Part shown: in pieces, positions 44,576 through 53,477 of the stretch
Layout of the letters: every line of letters begins with the position of its first letter
How positions within the stretch are numbered: position 1 is the first letter of the stretch
Source of the DNA: Ichthyophis bannanicus
Lineage: Eukaryota > Chordata > Amphibia > Gymnophiona > Ichthyophiidae
Length of the DNA stretch: 64,000 nt
Assembly: GCA_033557465.1 (NCBI GenBank)
Contig: CM066043.1
Coordinates: forward strand, 113,876,778 to 113,940,777
Direction: 5' to 3'
Notes under the pieces: generated by a model
Database searches by the model: none
What the model saw: only the letters and a program-made list of their open reading frames with translations
Told to the model about the DNA's origin: nothing
Made by a program: the position numbers and the translations under genes

Positions 44576-44968
44576 ATGGCAATGGACATTGTAGGGCCCC
44601 TAATAAGAACCCCTAGGGGATTTCAGTATATCCTAGTTATCATGGATGTAGCCACTAGGTTCCCCTGGGCGATTCCTTTACGGAACATTTCTGCTAGATT
44701 TATAGCCACAGAATTAATAAAGTTATTCTGTGAGGTAGGTTTCCCGAGGGAAATGCTCACAGACAGGGGAAGCAATTTTGTCTCAAAATATTTAGCACAG
44801 GTATGGGATGCTTTTGGCATCACCCATATAAAAACAGCGGCGTATCATCCACAGACAAACGGTCTAGTGGAACGCTTCAATCAAACCCTTAAGCAGTTGC
44901 TGAGGAGAGGGTTAGAAGGGCAAATGGCGGACTGGGATGTTATGCTCCCATTTGTCCCTATATGCTAG
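44576..44968 (+). CDS. Gypsy integrase catalytic core
   Basis: The D,D,E residues are in place: AMDIVGPL (first D), MLTDRGSNFVS (second D) and YHPQTNGLVERFNQTLK (E). The frame is shifted by one base from the upstream polyprotein and ends at 44968, where it shifts again. The enzyme inserts the element's DNA copy. With two single-base breaks this copy is not a full integrase, but each could also be a sequencing error. Confidence 0.85.
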   Translation: MAMDIVGPLIRTPRGFQYILVIMDVATRFPWAIPLRNISARFIATELIKLFCEVGFPREMLTDRGSNFVSKYLAQVWDAFGITHIKTAAYHPQTNGLVERFNQTLKQLLRRGLEGQMADWDVMLPFVPIC

Positions 44969-45842
44969 TAGGGAACGGACACAAACTTCCCTGGGAACAT
45001 CTCCCTACGAACTTATGTTCGGACGGGCACCACGAGGGGTCTTGGACATATTAAGAGACCAGTGGGTGGAACCAGGTGAGGAAGAAATAGGAGTTCCTCA
45101 ATTTCTTTGCGGGCTACGGAGTCGCCTCCAGAGGGCATCTCAAGCCGCGGATAAGAATCTGCAGGATAGTAGAAAAACACAGAAAAAGTACTATGACAGG
45201 GGTAAAAAACCTAGACAGTTGGCCACAGGTGATAAGGTCGTGGTAATGGTCACTGATCCAGGGCCAAAATTTGAGGCCCGGTGGAAGGGTCCCTATACGG
45301 TAGTGGATCGCAAGGGTCCGGTGTCATATCTAGTCAAGAGTGACAGAGGGCGCCTTCAGACGTACCACATAAATGTTTTAAAACCATGGCATGAAAGGAT
45401 GGCCACTGTTAGCAGTTTTAATATAGTACCCAAGTACCGGGCAGCACACACAGGTCCCCGGAAGCCCTACGAGGAGGGTAACCCATCGTACAGCAGGTAT
45501 GAGGGAACACTCATGAGGCTAGGACAGATTCCGCGCTGTGTGCACAATAGTTTACCAGCACGGAATATCTTAAGAGGGGGGATATGTGATGCAGCAAGGG
45601 GCACACAGCCCAGGGAAAATAAGATAAAAGAAAGACTTACCTCAGAGTCAGCTTTAGAAAGCAGCACTAGGCACCATGATTCACTGCAGCAAGGGAAATT
45701 CTTGCTACGTAGCAAACAAAAGTCCCATCAGGAACACCTGAGTGAGAGTCCCCAGGTCACGTGTAGAGCTAGGGATTATTTAGGGCAGGGTTCCAGTCAG
45801 TTAGAGCAGAGTCAGAAGCAGGATCACCACGGGAAGCAGTAG
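44937..45842 (+). CDS. Gypsy integrase C-terminal domain, reading into the 3' LTR
   Basis: It continues integrase with TSPYELMFGRAPRG, an alpha-helical linker (KNLQDSRKTQKKYYDRGKK) and the GPY/F module KFEARWKGPYTVV ... TYHINVLKPW. The natural domain ends by about 45430. The frame stays open through the polypurine tract and about 85 codons into the LTR, to a TAG at 45840. In Gmr1-like elements RT would be expected after this module; none is present before the LTR. Confidence 0.82.
   Translation: MLCSHLSLYASRERTQTSLGTSPYELMFGRAPRGVLDILRDQWVEPGEEEIGVPQFLCGLRSRLQRASQAADKNLQDSRKTQKKYYDRGKKPRQLATGDKVVVMVTDPGPKFEARWKGPYTVVDRKGPVSYLVKSDRGRLQTYHINVLKPWHERMATVSSFNIVPKYRAAHTGPRKPYEEGNPSYSRYEGTLMRLGQIPRCVHNSLPARNILRGGICDAARGTQPRENKIKERLTSESALESSTRHHDSLQQGKFLLRSKQKSHQEHLSESPQVTCRARDYLGQGSSQLEQSQKQDHHGKQ
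45571..45584 (+). promoter_or_regulatory. Polypurine tract of the Gypsy element
   Basis: AAGAGGGGGGATA directly precedes TGTGATG of the 3' LTR, the plus-strand primer site. Confidence 0.75.
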
Positions 45843-46845
45843 GAGAGAGAGGAGCAGGAGGTGTGTCCCAGGTCAGCTGAGCAGAAGCCCCAGGGGATTG
45901 CTGGGAGGAAATTCTTCTCACGAGGAGTCAGGAAGTGAGTCTGTCTCCAGCTCTCGAGAAGGAAGGTTCAAGGCAAGCTGCACTAAGGGAAGACCTGCTA
46001 CCAGGAATAGCTTTGGAGAGAAGCCAGGATTACCCCACTACCCAAGATGCCAGCATTTGCCAGCTCAAGGCAGAGGTCACGGTGAGAGGGAAGTGTTGGG
46101 GGATGGGCACTCCATGCATGACTACAGCTTAAGAAATAGGTGTAAAGTTAGGAACAAATATACTCCTGTTCAACCAGCCCGGGAGGCTAGAAGCAAAGGC
46201 TATAGAGAGCCAAACATAAAGACAAGCCCTGCAGAGAGAAGGAAACTTCCCTATAGTAACAAAGAGAAGTTTAAAGCTTATAACTGCAAAGGGCGGGGTT
46301 TCTGATTACAGACATAAGAAGCAAGATGTTTCAGAGCTAATGTTCTGGGAGTCAAACCCAGGCAGAACCAGCTACAGAGAGAGATATAGACCCAAAGGGG
46401 GAAAAGCCTCCAGTGACTGTTATAGTGAAGTGTCACAAGACGCTATAGCTGAATACCGTTCTCAAGAAGGGTCTGATACCAGCAGTGTGAGTAGTGCTGG
46501 GGAAATGATATGGGAAGACGCTGCTAGTCTGCAAGAGGATATTCCTATGGATTGCAGTGTCTGTGTTAAATGCAACCGTATGATGTAAATACTGGATGAA
46601 GAGAACTCTGTGAATATAACAAGAGAATATACGTGTGTCACCACTTTTGTTGCTAAGCTTATCTGATTTAAAGTTTCTGTTTCCTTTGACAAAGTCCGAG
46701 CGGGACGGGGAATAAAACCCACTTTTCATTTCAAGTTGCTCTGAAAGACTTTTTATTTACAAGGCCAGAGCAATTACTTGTGCATACGCCCTAGGCAACC
46801 GCCTATATAGGGCTAAACAGGCCTCTAACCACAGGCCCCATCACA
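45585..46845 (+). repeat. 3' LTR of the Gypsy element
   Basis: 1,261 bp, the same as the 5' LTR apart from ACAGCCC for ACCGCCC near the start and an extra T near 46301, as far as I can compare by eye. It ends CCCCATCACA, followed by the ATAT duplication and the resumed CR1. Confidence 0.9.
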
Positions 46846-47226
46846 ATATGTACACCTTAGAGGAAAGGTGGGATAGAGGTGATATGATTGAGATGTTTAA
46901 ATACCTCCATGGCATAAATGTTCAGGGAGAGAGCCTCTTTCAATTGAAAGCAAGTTCTGCTACGAGGGGACATGGGATGAGGATGAAGGGAGATAGATTC
47001 AGGAGTGATATGCGGAAATATTTCTTTATGGAAAGAGTAGTGGATCCATGGAATAGTCTCCCAGTGGAGGTGGTAGAGATGAGGACAGTAACTGAATTCA
47101 AAAAAGCATGGGACCAACACAGAGGATCTTGTAAGGTAAAAAGTGGACTGTTGTAGTTGTTGATATGGAAGGACAGACTAGATAGGCCATGTGGTCTTTT
47201 TCTGTCATCATGTTTCTATGTTTCTA

Positions 47227-47929
47227 TCCTGACAGCATTACCAGGACTCACAAAGGACCATACCCTACCTATCAAAAGGCAACACTGCAAATATTAAACC
47301 AATACATTTCAGAGAATACTTGGGAAAGAGAACAAGTGGCAATGTCAAATAGGAATTACATAAACAGACTACCTCAACTCAGTTACACATGCAGAACATA
47401 CACCATCACCAAACAAGGAATCACAATTTAGAAACAGGAAGGCAATAATTAAACTGGGAACCCCAAAAGCCAAACTTGGAATGTACAACAACACTGTAGA
47501 AATAAAACTATAAATTAATTTCCTCTTGTACCAAACAAAGCACAGATGTTAATGATGCACATTTCCCAGAGCTTTCATATTCCAGTTAATAAATTCAAAA
47601 TAAAGAGATATCTTTCTACCTTTTGTGCATTTTTTTCAGTTGCAATTGGTCCAGCCACATTCTTCTGGTTTCTTCATGTTTTCTGCTAACTCTCCATCAT
47701 CGGCTGTCCATTTGTCCTTTCTTCTCTCTTCTAGTTTTTTTTCCATTCTCTCTCTCTACATCTGCTTTAACATACTAATCTTTCTACTTTTGCTCTTTCC
47801 TCATTCCTATTTCATCCACACAAATTTTACCCCTCCATCCTCAATCCCCACTTACTCTCCCAATACCCGGCCAATTGTATATTTTTCATCCCTCCCACAC
47901 AAAATATTTTCCCCTCTCCATTTTACTCT
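47227..47929. other. Internal hAT-like element sequence without a gene
   Basis: A/C-rich DNA after the CR1 tail, turning pyrimidine-rich from 47630. The plus-strand frame of 172 codons at 47625-48143 is serine/proline-rich and runs into the minisatellite, so I do not accept it as a gene. Confidence 0.45.
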
Positions 47930-49410
47930 CCCAGCCCCATCCCATTCTAATCCTCCCCAACATCAGCTCCCTTCTAGTTCCAGTCTCACCCAGCATCCAT
48001 TCCCTTCTAGTCCCTGCATCAGCCCATTTCCAGTCCTAGCCCCCCATCAGCCCATTTCCAGTCCTAGCTCCCCCATCCATTTCCAGTCCGAATCCCTTCA
48101 TCAGCTCATTTCCAATCCTAGCCCCCCATCAGCCCATTTCTAGTCATTTCCTAGCCCCATCATCAGCCCATGTCAAATCCTAGCTCCCCTCCACTCAGCC
48201 CAATTCCAGTCCAAGCCCCCCCATGAGCCTACTTCCAGTTCTAGCCCCTCCATGAGTCCATTTCAATTCAAGCCCCCACCACAGCCCATTTCCAATCTTA
48301 GTTCCCCCCAACAGCCCATTTCCAGTCCTATCCTAGCTGCTCCATCAGCCCATTTTCAGTCCTAGCTCCCTTCCCTCACAGCCCATTTCCATTCCAAGCC
48401 CCCTCCCCATCAGCTATGTGCAGTTCAAGCCTCCCCGTCCACTCAGCCCCTTTCCAGTCCTAGCAACGCCCCAACCCATTCCCAGTCCTAAGCCCCCATC
48501 AGTGCACATCCAGTCCTAACCCCCCTACCACCCCATTTTCAGTTTAAGCCCCCCCTATAACCCATTACCGGTCCTAACCCCTCCCCATCAGCCCATTTCC
48601 TGTCCTAGCCCCCCCATAGCCCATTATCAGTCCTAACCCCCCCCCATAGCCCATTACCAGTCCTAACCCCCATCACCCCATTTCCAGACAGCCCCATCAG
48701 CCCACAGCCCATTACCAGTCCTAACCCCCAACAGCCCACAGCCCAGAAACAGACCTAACCCCATCAGCCCACCTCAAGTCCTAACCCCTCCCCATCAGGC
48801 CCATTTCCTGTCCTAGCTCCCCCATAGCCCATTATCAGTCCTAACCCCACCATAGCCCATTACCAGTCCTAACCCCCATCACCCCATTTCCAGACAGCCC
48901 CCATCAGCCCACAGCCCATTACCAGTCTTAACCCTCCCCATAGCCCATTACCAGTCCTAACCCCCCCCAACAGCCCACAGCCCACCTCAAGTCAAGCCCT
49001 AAGCCCCCCATAGCCCATTACCAGTCCTAACCCCCCATCACCCCATTTCCAGACAGCCCCATCAGCCCACAGCCCATTACCAGTCCTAACCCCATCAGCC
49101 CACCTCAAGTCCTAACCCCTCTCCATCAGCCCATTTCCTGTCCTAGCCCCCCATAGCCCATTATCAGTCCTAACCCCCATCACCCCATTTCCAGACAGCC
49201 CCTTATCAGCCCACAGCCCATTACCAGTCTTAACACCCCATTACCAGTCTTAACACGCCCCCATAGCCCATTACCAGTCCTAACCCCCCCAACAGCCCAC
49301 AGCCCACCTCAAGTCAAGTCCTAACCCCCCCCATAGCCCATTACCAGTCCTAACCCCCCCAACAGCCCACAGCTCACCTCAAGTCAAGTCCTAACCCCCC
49401 CTACCGGCTC
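47930..49410. repeat. Minisatellite inside the hAT-like element
   Basis: Units of about 20-32 bp on the theme CAGCCCAT(T)TCCAGTCCTA(A/G)CCCCCC repeat dozens of times with drift, becoming more regular to the right. Higher-order blocks such as CCCATTTCCAGACAGCCCCATCAGCCCACAG recur near 48675, 48885, 49040 and 49185. No coding potential. Confidence 0.85.
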
Positions 49411-49416
49411 ATGGAA

Positions 49417-49775
49417 AATTAAAAAAAAAAAAAAAGCTGGCTGCTGCCGCGGCAGCAGCAGAATGGAGTGTCCCGCAGGGCCCCCTCTGCCCGGCTGAGC
49501 TCTCTCTGCCCGGCTGAGCCCCTCTGCACCGGCTTTCAGATACGCGAAGGGAGAGTGTCTCCCTCGCATCTCTGTTAAGCCCGCAGGAAATTTCCCATCT
49601 GCCCCTGCGGGCTTAACAGAGACGCGAGGGAGACACTCTCCCTTCGCGTATCTGAAAGCCGGTGCAGAGGGGCTCAGCCGGGCCGGGAGAGCTCAGCCGG
49701 GCAGAGGGGGCCCTGCGGGACACTCCATTCTGCCGCGGCGGCAGCGGCAGTGGCCAGCTTTTTTTAAATTTTAAA
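49417..49775. repeat. Long GC-rich inverted repeat (hairpin)
   Basis: The left arm (49417-49587) and right arm (49604-49775) are near-perfect reverse complements. The innermost pairs are TTAAGCCCGCAGG/CCTGCGGGCTTAA around a 16-base loop. Outer matches include GAGGGAGACACTCTCCCTTCGCG, GGGCCCCCTCTGCCCGGC and the A-run/T-run ends. It sits about 90 bases inside the right end of the hAT-like element. It could extrude as a cruciform or make double-stranded RNA. Confidence 0.85.
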
Positions 49776-49882
49776 TTTAATTTTTAAAAAAGCAGAATGT
49801 TCTTTGCGCGGGGCCCCCTGAAACGCGGGGCCCTGTGCAAAAAACATTCTTGCTCAATGGACGGGCCGGCCCTGTGTCTAGA

Positions 49883-50156
49883 AACTGAGCCTTTGTTAGA
49901 ATAGCCTGAGAAGGGGGAACAGGGTGCTAGGCCCAGAGAGGGTCACCGATTGGATAGGTGTGAGGGGCGTTGGGACCAATAGAAAGGTTGCCTGTATCAG
50001 ACTGTGAAATTGTATATAATGGATCTGCTGCTGTATTTGGTTGCTCATTCTTTTTCAGACACAAAAGGTGTCCGTTTGAGCCTGTGCACAATAAATTGGC
50101 TTTGATCTTTGAACTGACTCCTGGTATTATTTATTGCATGCTTATCAGCTGCTACA
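49883..50156 (+). repeat. 3' LTR of the provirus, right half
   Basis: It resumes with AACTGAGCC and follows the 5' LTR through CCAATAGAAAGG (about 49976), GTATATAATG (about 50012), AATAAA (about 50089) and the end CTGCTACA. The AAGT duplication follows. Confidence 0.88.
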
Positions 50157-50160
50157 AAGT

Positions 50161-51309
50161 AAGTTCGGATCCTGGCCATGGGTGGCTGGATCAAGAGTCT
50201 GGCTGTGGGGAAAGAAGGAAATCAGTGGTGGCTGGCATTCGCGGCACCTGAATGGAGCCACGTTGCCATGGCAACGGGCCGCCATGGCACTGCAGCTCCA
50301 TTCAGGAGTCTGACTGAAGTAACCGGGCATGTGGCTGGGCATACAGGCCCGATTCTGATCCTGTGGGCACGTCTAGTCTCCGTGGGATCAGAATCTGGTC
50401 TACCTCTGGGTGTCCCGATTCTGATCGGCCTCACAGGGGGCTGGTCGGGCAGATTAGAATGTGCCTCTATCTGGATACATATTTGTATTGTTGTTATATG
50501 GATAGTGGCCATGGCTGACTACAGTATCCAGATATTTAACGCTGGCCACTATTCAGATGCCAGCGCTGAAGGCTGATGTAAAAAAAAAAAGGCTGAATAC
50601 TATGGTTCCATTTCCTTTGTAACTCTTGTTGGATTTTCTATTAAAAACAACTAAATTCCCCTCGATCCATACAGGAAGTGATTTTATATAGTCATTTCCT
50701 TGTGTATGTGGTGACGCATGGATGTAAATGGCCTTTTATAAAACCTTGAAGGCTGTAAAAGTACGCACTTTGACATGGTGTGTCCTTTGCCACTGGACCT
50801 GCACAAGGGGAGAGCTTGGACAGAGCGCAAACGTACATGTGTACGTATAAATTCCTGTAATTTACAAGCTTCAGGGCTAGTGCAAATGCCCAAGCCTACA
50901 ATGTAGGCATGAGATCTGCCGCATAAGCTAGTATTTTATAAACAAGAGCTGGCGCCTGCATGTCTCTATAAAATAGGCTTAATGTACACATCTAAAAACA
51001 CACTTAAACTAGGCACTCCCTTCTAAAATGACCCTCACACTCTGAGAGAATGCCACTTGTTCTGTTGTGACACAGCACACAAAACATTATGAAGGTCATT
51101 TTAGAAGCTCTGTTTGTGATTTGCACATCGAAAAATGCCCGTTCTCACCACAAGAGCCATTCTATAAAGGCCTGAATTTACACATTTACGTTGCATTCAT
51201 GGGGGTGTGACAAAAGCGTGTCCAGGGCAGCATATAAAGATCCATGTGCATCTTCATTTTCAGAATGGTGCCGTATACTTCGAACCGGTTACAGACATGT
51301 CCATATCTA
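50161..51309. repeat. Non-coding DNA with short inverted repeats, MITE-like pieces
   Basis: CTGAATGGAGC (50248) and GCTCCATTCAG (50297) form one inverted pair around CATGGCAACGGGCCGCCATGG. CTTCTAAAATGACC (51022) and GGTCATTTTAGAAG (51093) form another. TTTTATAAAAC (50732), CTCTATAAAATAGG (50964) and TTCTATAAAGGCC (51161) recall the ends of non-autonomous DNA transposons. I cannot define one element with certainty. The frame of 132 codons at 50178 is unsupported. Confidence 0.4.
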
Positions 51310-52633
51310 CAAGGTATGACAAAAAAGAAACGAGATTGTGGCAGCCACGCCCATGACTCAATGCCAATTGGTTAACTGCTTATGTCACTGTGTTGCGCAA
51401 CATCTCACCATTATTCTGCTATAATATTTTTCATCTCTCTCACTCTGTTTTTCTTTTTCAGTTTTTTTTTGTAGCACACTGCTCCATCGCTTTGTCATGC
51501 AACTGGAAGTAGCAGAAATATGGAGCAAGAATCAACTTGAAATTTCTGGTTAAGTTGGAGAAGGGCCCAACTGAGTGTCTCCAACTTCTCCAAAAGGCTT
51601 ATGGAGAAGATGCAATGTCAAGGCTACAAGTCTTCGAGTGGCACAAATGCTTCAAGACTGGCCACGAGGAGGTGGAGGATGACCCCAAGTCAGGATGGCC
51701 TTCCACGACAAAGACGGCTGAGAACATTGACAGAGTGAACCAGCTGGTGCAGAGTGATCACAGCTTGATGGTGCAGATGATAGCTGAGGAGCTCAGCCTG
51801 AACAGAGAGTCAGTGCGGACCATCTTGGTGCAGGAGCTGGGGATGCGGAAGGTGTGTGCCAAGATAGTGCCCAAGCTTTTATCGGACGACCAGAAGGAGC
51901 AGTGGGTCAATGTTTGTCGAAAATTGCTAGAGAAGATTGGAGAAGATCCAGAGTTCGTTGGCCGAGTCATCACAGGAAGCGAGACTTGGGTCTTCCAGTA
52001 CGACCCTGAAAGCAAGAGACAGAGCCTGCAGTGGAAGACTCGACTGTCACCCAGATCCAAGAAGGCACGCATGTCCAAATCAAGGATCAAGGTCATGTTG
52101 ATTACATTCTTCAACCAGAAGGGAGTGGTCCACCATGAGTTTGTGCCTGAGGGTCAGATAGTCAATCAGCACTTCTACCAGCAGGTCCCCAATTGCCTCC
52201 ATGACCGGGTTCAGCGCAGCAGGCGGGCTCTGTGGAGAGACAAGTCATGGCTGCTCCAATACAACAATGCGCCCGCGCACACCGCGCTCAGTGTGAGGCA
52301 GTTCTTGGCCAACAAACAGATCACAGCTCTCAACCACCCTCCTTATTCCCCAGATCTCGCACCGTGCAACTTCTGCCTCTTTCCCAGGCTGAAGACTGTG
52401 CTCAAAGGAACTAATTTCGCCTTTGTAGAAGAGATCAAGGCCACCATGACGAGGGAACTGAGGGACCTCAAGGAGGAGGACTTTACCGCATGCTTCTATA
52501 CGTGGCAGAAGCGAATACAGAAGTGCATTAACTCTGAGGGGGATTACTTTGAAGGGGACAATGCGTAATTTCTCTGTAGATTTTGTAATAAAACATTTAT
52601 GGGACAGTCTTGTTTCTTTTTTGTCACACCTTG
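51310..52633 (+). mobile_element. Mariner transposon, full length
   Basis: TA flanks both ends (51308-51309 and 52634-52635). The ends are CAAGGTATGACAAAAAAGAAAC and, reverse complemented, CAAGGTGTGACAAAAAAGAAAC, matching at 21 of 22 positions. At 1,324 bp with one transposase frame it is a standard-size mariner. It lies about 1.1 kb outside the provirus. Confidence 0.92.
51520..52568 (+). pseudogene. Mariner transposase with catalytic aspartates lost
   Basis: 343 codons stay open from 51537. The DNA-binding region has VFEWHKCFKTG, DPKSGWPST and LSLNRESVRTIL (helix-turn-helix). The linker has WVNVCRKLLE. The D,D34D catalytic core has lost every aspartate: TGSETWV for TGDE.W, QYNNAPAHTA for .HDNAPAHT and APCNFCLF for APCDF.LF. 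The ATG at 51520 is one base out of frame with the rest, and the open frame has no upstream ATG. The C-terminus GDYFEGDNA is normal. The protein could bind DNA at most. Two of the three changes fit CpG decay. Confidence 0.88.
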
Positions 52634-52635
52634 TA

Positions 52636-53100
52636 TACTTGCCCCTTTGGTATGAATAAGAATTTGAAAAATGATCACTTCAGCCAGCTTTCAATTCTAA
52701 GAATAGCAGGGACATCATTTTTTCTTGCCAAAATAATTTTGATCCCTTATAGAAGAATAGCAGATGAAAATCAATGCCACTTTGTATAGTACTGCAACAC
52801 TGCATGCCTCTGTTTCTAAAATATTATATACAGCAACCCCCCCCCCCAAAAAAAAAACAACAAAGGCCACGACCACTAAAATATCATCCAAAAGAAAGGG
52901 ACAGACCAAAACAATGAACTAAATGCAACATTTTTTTGCCGGAATGTTTGTTATGAAAGGAGACAAGATCTCTTGAAAAACAAACACGTTACTTTTAATC
53001 GTTTTAAAATGGAAATAAAACACAAAAAGTGTAGACTGCTCGACACAAATAATGTGCAAAACACCAAAGGTGAAAGATAAGAGACTGGTACTTATCCACT
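52636..53100. other. Unassigned sequence
   Basis: AT-rich, with a C9/A9 run near 52838-52858. No supported gene. Confidence 0.4.
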
Positions 53101-53475
53101 CATAATTCCTCTTCTTATCTTAATGCAGCCAGTAATCATTTTGAGCCGAAAGTAGCTGATCCTGTTAACTTGCAGACACATTACTGCATTTCCAGCTCCA
53201 ATGCATATGAATTCTCTCTGCTTCAAGCGCTGCATGAGGGGACTTCTCGCTCACCCAGCATCAAAACAAAGTGTATCCATATAGCAAATGCTCTTATGTA
53301 GAAATACCAGCTTCGGCGTGTGATGTCAGAAAGACAAGCAAGATGGTTAGTTAATACAAAAAAGCTGACAACCAATAAAATCCCAAACAAGTCTCATTCA
53401 TAAAATACTCCACCAATCAAGTTCAAGATTTAATCCCTTAGGTGTCACAGACTGCAATGTGAACATCCATGATTT
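53101..53475 (-). mobile_element. Inverted Penelope-like 3' end, in front of a plus-strand copy
   Basis: On the minus strand, 53475-53402 reads WMFTLQSVTPKGLN then LDWWSIL and a stop, the C-terminus also seen at 62525-62580 (FLLQSLTPGGLNSSLDWWSIL in pieces). The DNA is the reverse complement of 54935-54990. The 3' untranslated part would run left to about 53100. It abuts the plus-strand Penelope body, so the two are joined head to head at the C-terminal codons. Confidence 0.7.
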
Positions 53476-53477
53476 TG

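Larger units (their letters stand above)
41059..46845 (+). mobile_element. Gmr1-like Gypsy LTR retrotransposon lacking reverse transcriptase
   Basis: LTRs at 41059-42318 and 45585-46845 begin TGTGATG and end CATCACA. ATAT flanks both sides (41055-41058 and 46846-46849). Inside are a SCAN-like gag, zinc knuckle, protease and integrase. No RT or RNase H is present anywhere between the LTRs. Protease followed directly by integrase is the order of Gmr1-like Gypsy elements, whose RT normally follows integrase, and SCAN domains are thought to derive from this group's gag. By eye the LTRs differ at one substitution (near 41083/45609) and one base of length (near 41774/46301), so the insertion is young. 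Confidence 0.87.
40999..47226 (+). mobile_element. CR1 3' end inside the hAT-like element, split by Gypsy
   Basis: The left piece (40999-41058) matches 39308-39367 of the pol CR1, from AAAATGATTA to GGATCTTAATAT. The right piece (46850-47226) matches 39368 onward, through GTACACCTTAGAGGAAAGG and DPWNSLP to the tail ATGTTTCTATGTTTCTAT. Joined logically they are one 5'-truncated CR1 of about 440 bp, split exactly at the Gypsy target site. The right piece has an open frame of 102 codons (46848-47156), a fragment of the ORF2 C-terminus. Confidence 0.87.
40743..49874. mobile_element. hAT-like non-autonomous element, holding CR1 and Gypsy insertions
   Basis: An 8-bp duplication TGTCTAGA flanks it (40735-40742 and 49875-49882). 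Its ends are CACGGGCGGCCC (40743-40754) and, reverse complemented, CAGGGCCGGCCC (49863-49874), matching at 10 of 12 positions and starting CA as hAT ends do. Without the nested CR1/Gypsy it is about 2.9 kb, and it has no transposase. Its right part is a minisatellite (47930-49410) and a long hairpin (49417-49775). GGTGCGGGG/CGCGGGGCC-type sequence near both ends may be subterminal repeats. Confidence 0.72.
24972..50156 (+). mobile_element. Endogenous gammaretrovirus-like provirus (env-less), with nested insertions
   Basis: Two related LTRs beginning TGTGGT and ending CTACA bound the element. AAGT occurs directly before (24968-24971) and after it (50157-50160), a 4-bp target duplication as gammaretroviruses make. 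A polypurine tract (40460-40470) lies just before the 3' LTR. Matrix, capsid, one zinc knuckle, protease, RT, RNase H and the integrase end are all recognisable and of gamma type. No env lies between the integrase end and the 3' LTR. Three insertion complexes interrupt it: RTE with L2 in the leader, CR1 in pol, and hAT with CR1 and Gypsy in the 3' LTR. Many frameshifts make it non-functional. Confidence 0.88.

Noticed and set aside
47625..48143. 172-codon serine/proline-rich frame
   Set aside because: It lies in pyrimidine-rich DNA running into a minisatellite; no domain, and the bias follows base composition.
47930..49410. CRISPR array
   Set aside because: Repeats are directly adjacent and drifting, without unique spacers, and the DNA is vertebrate.
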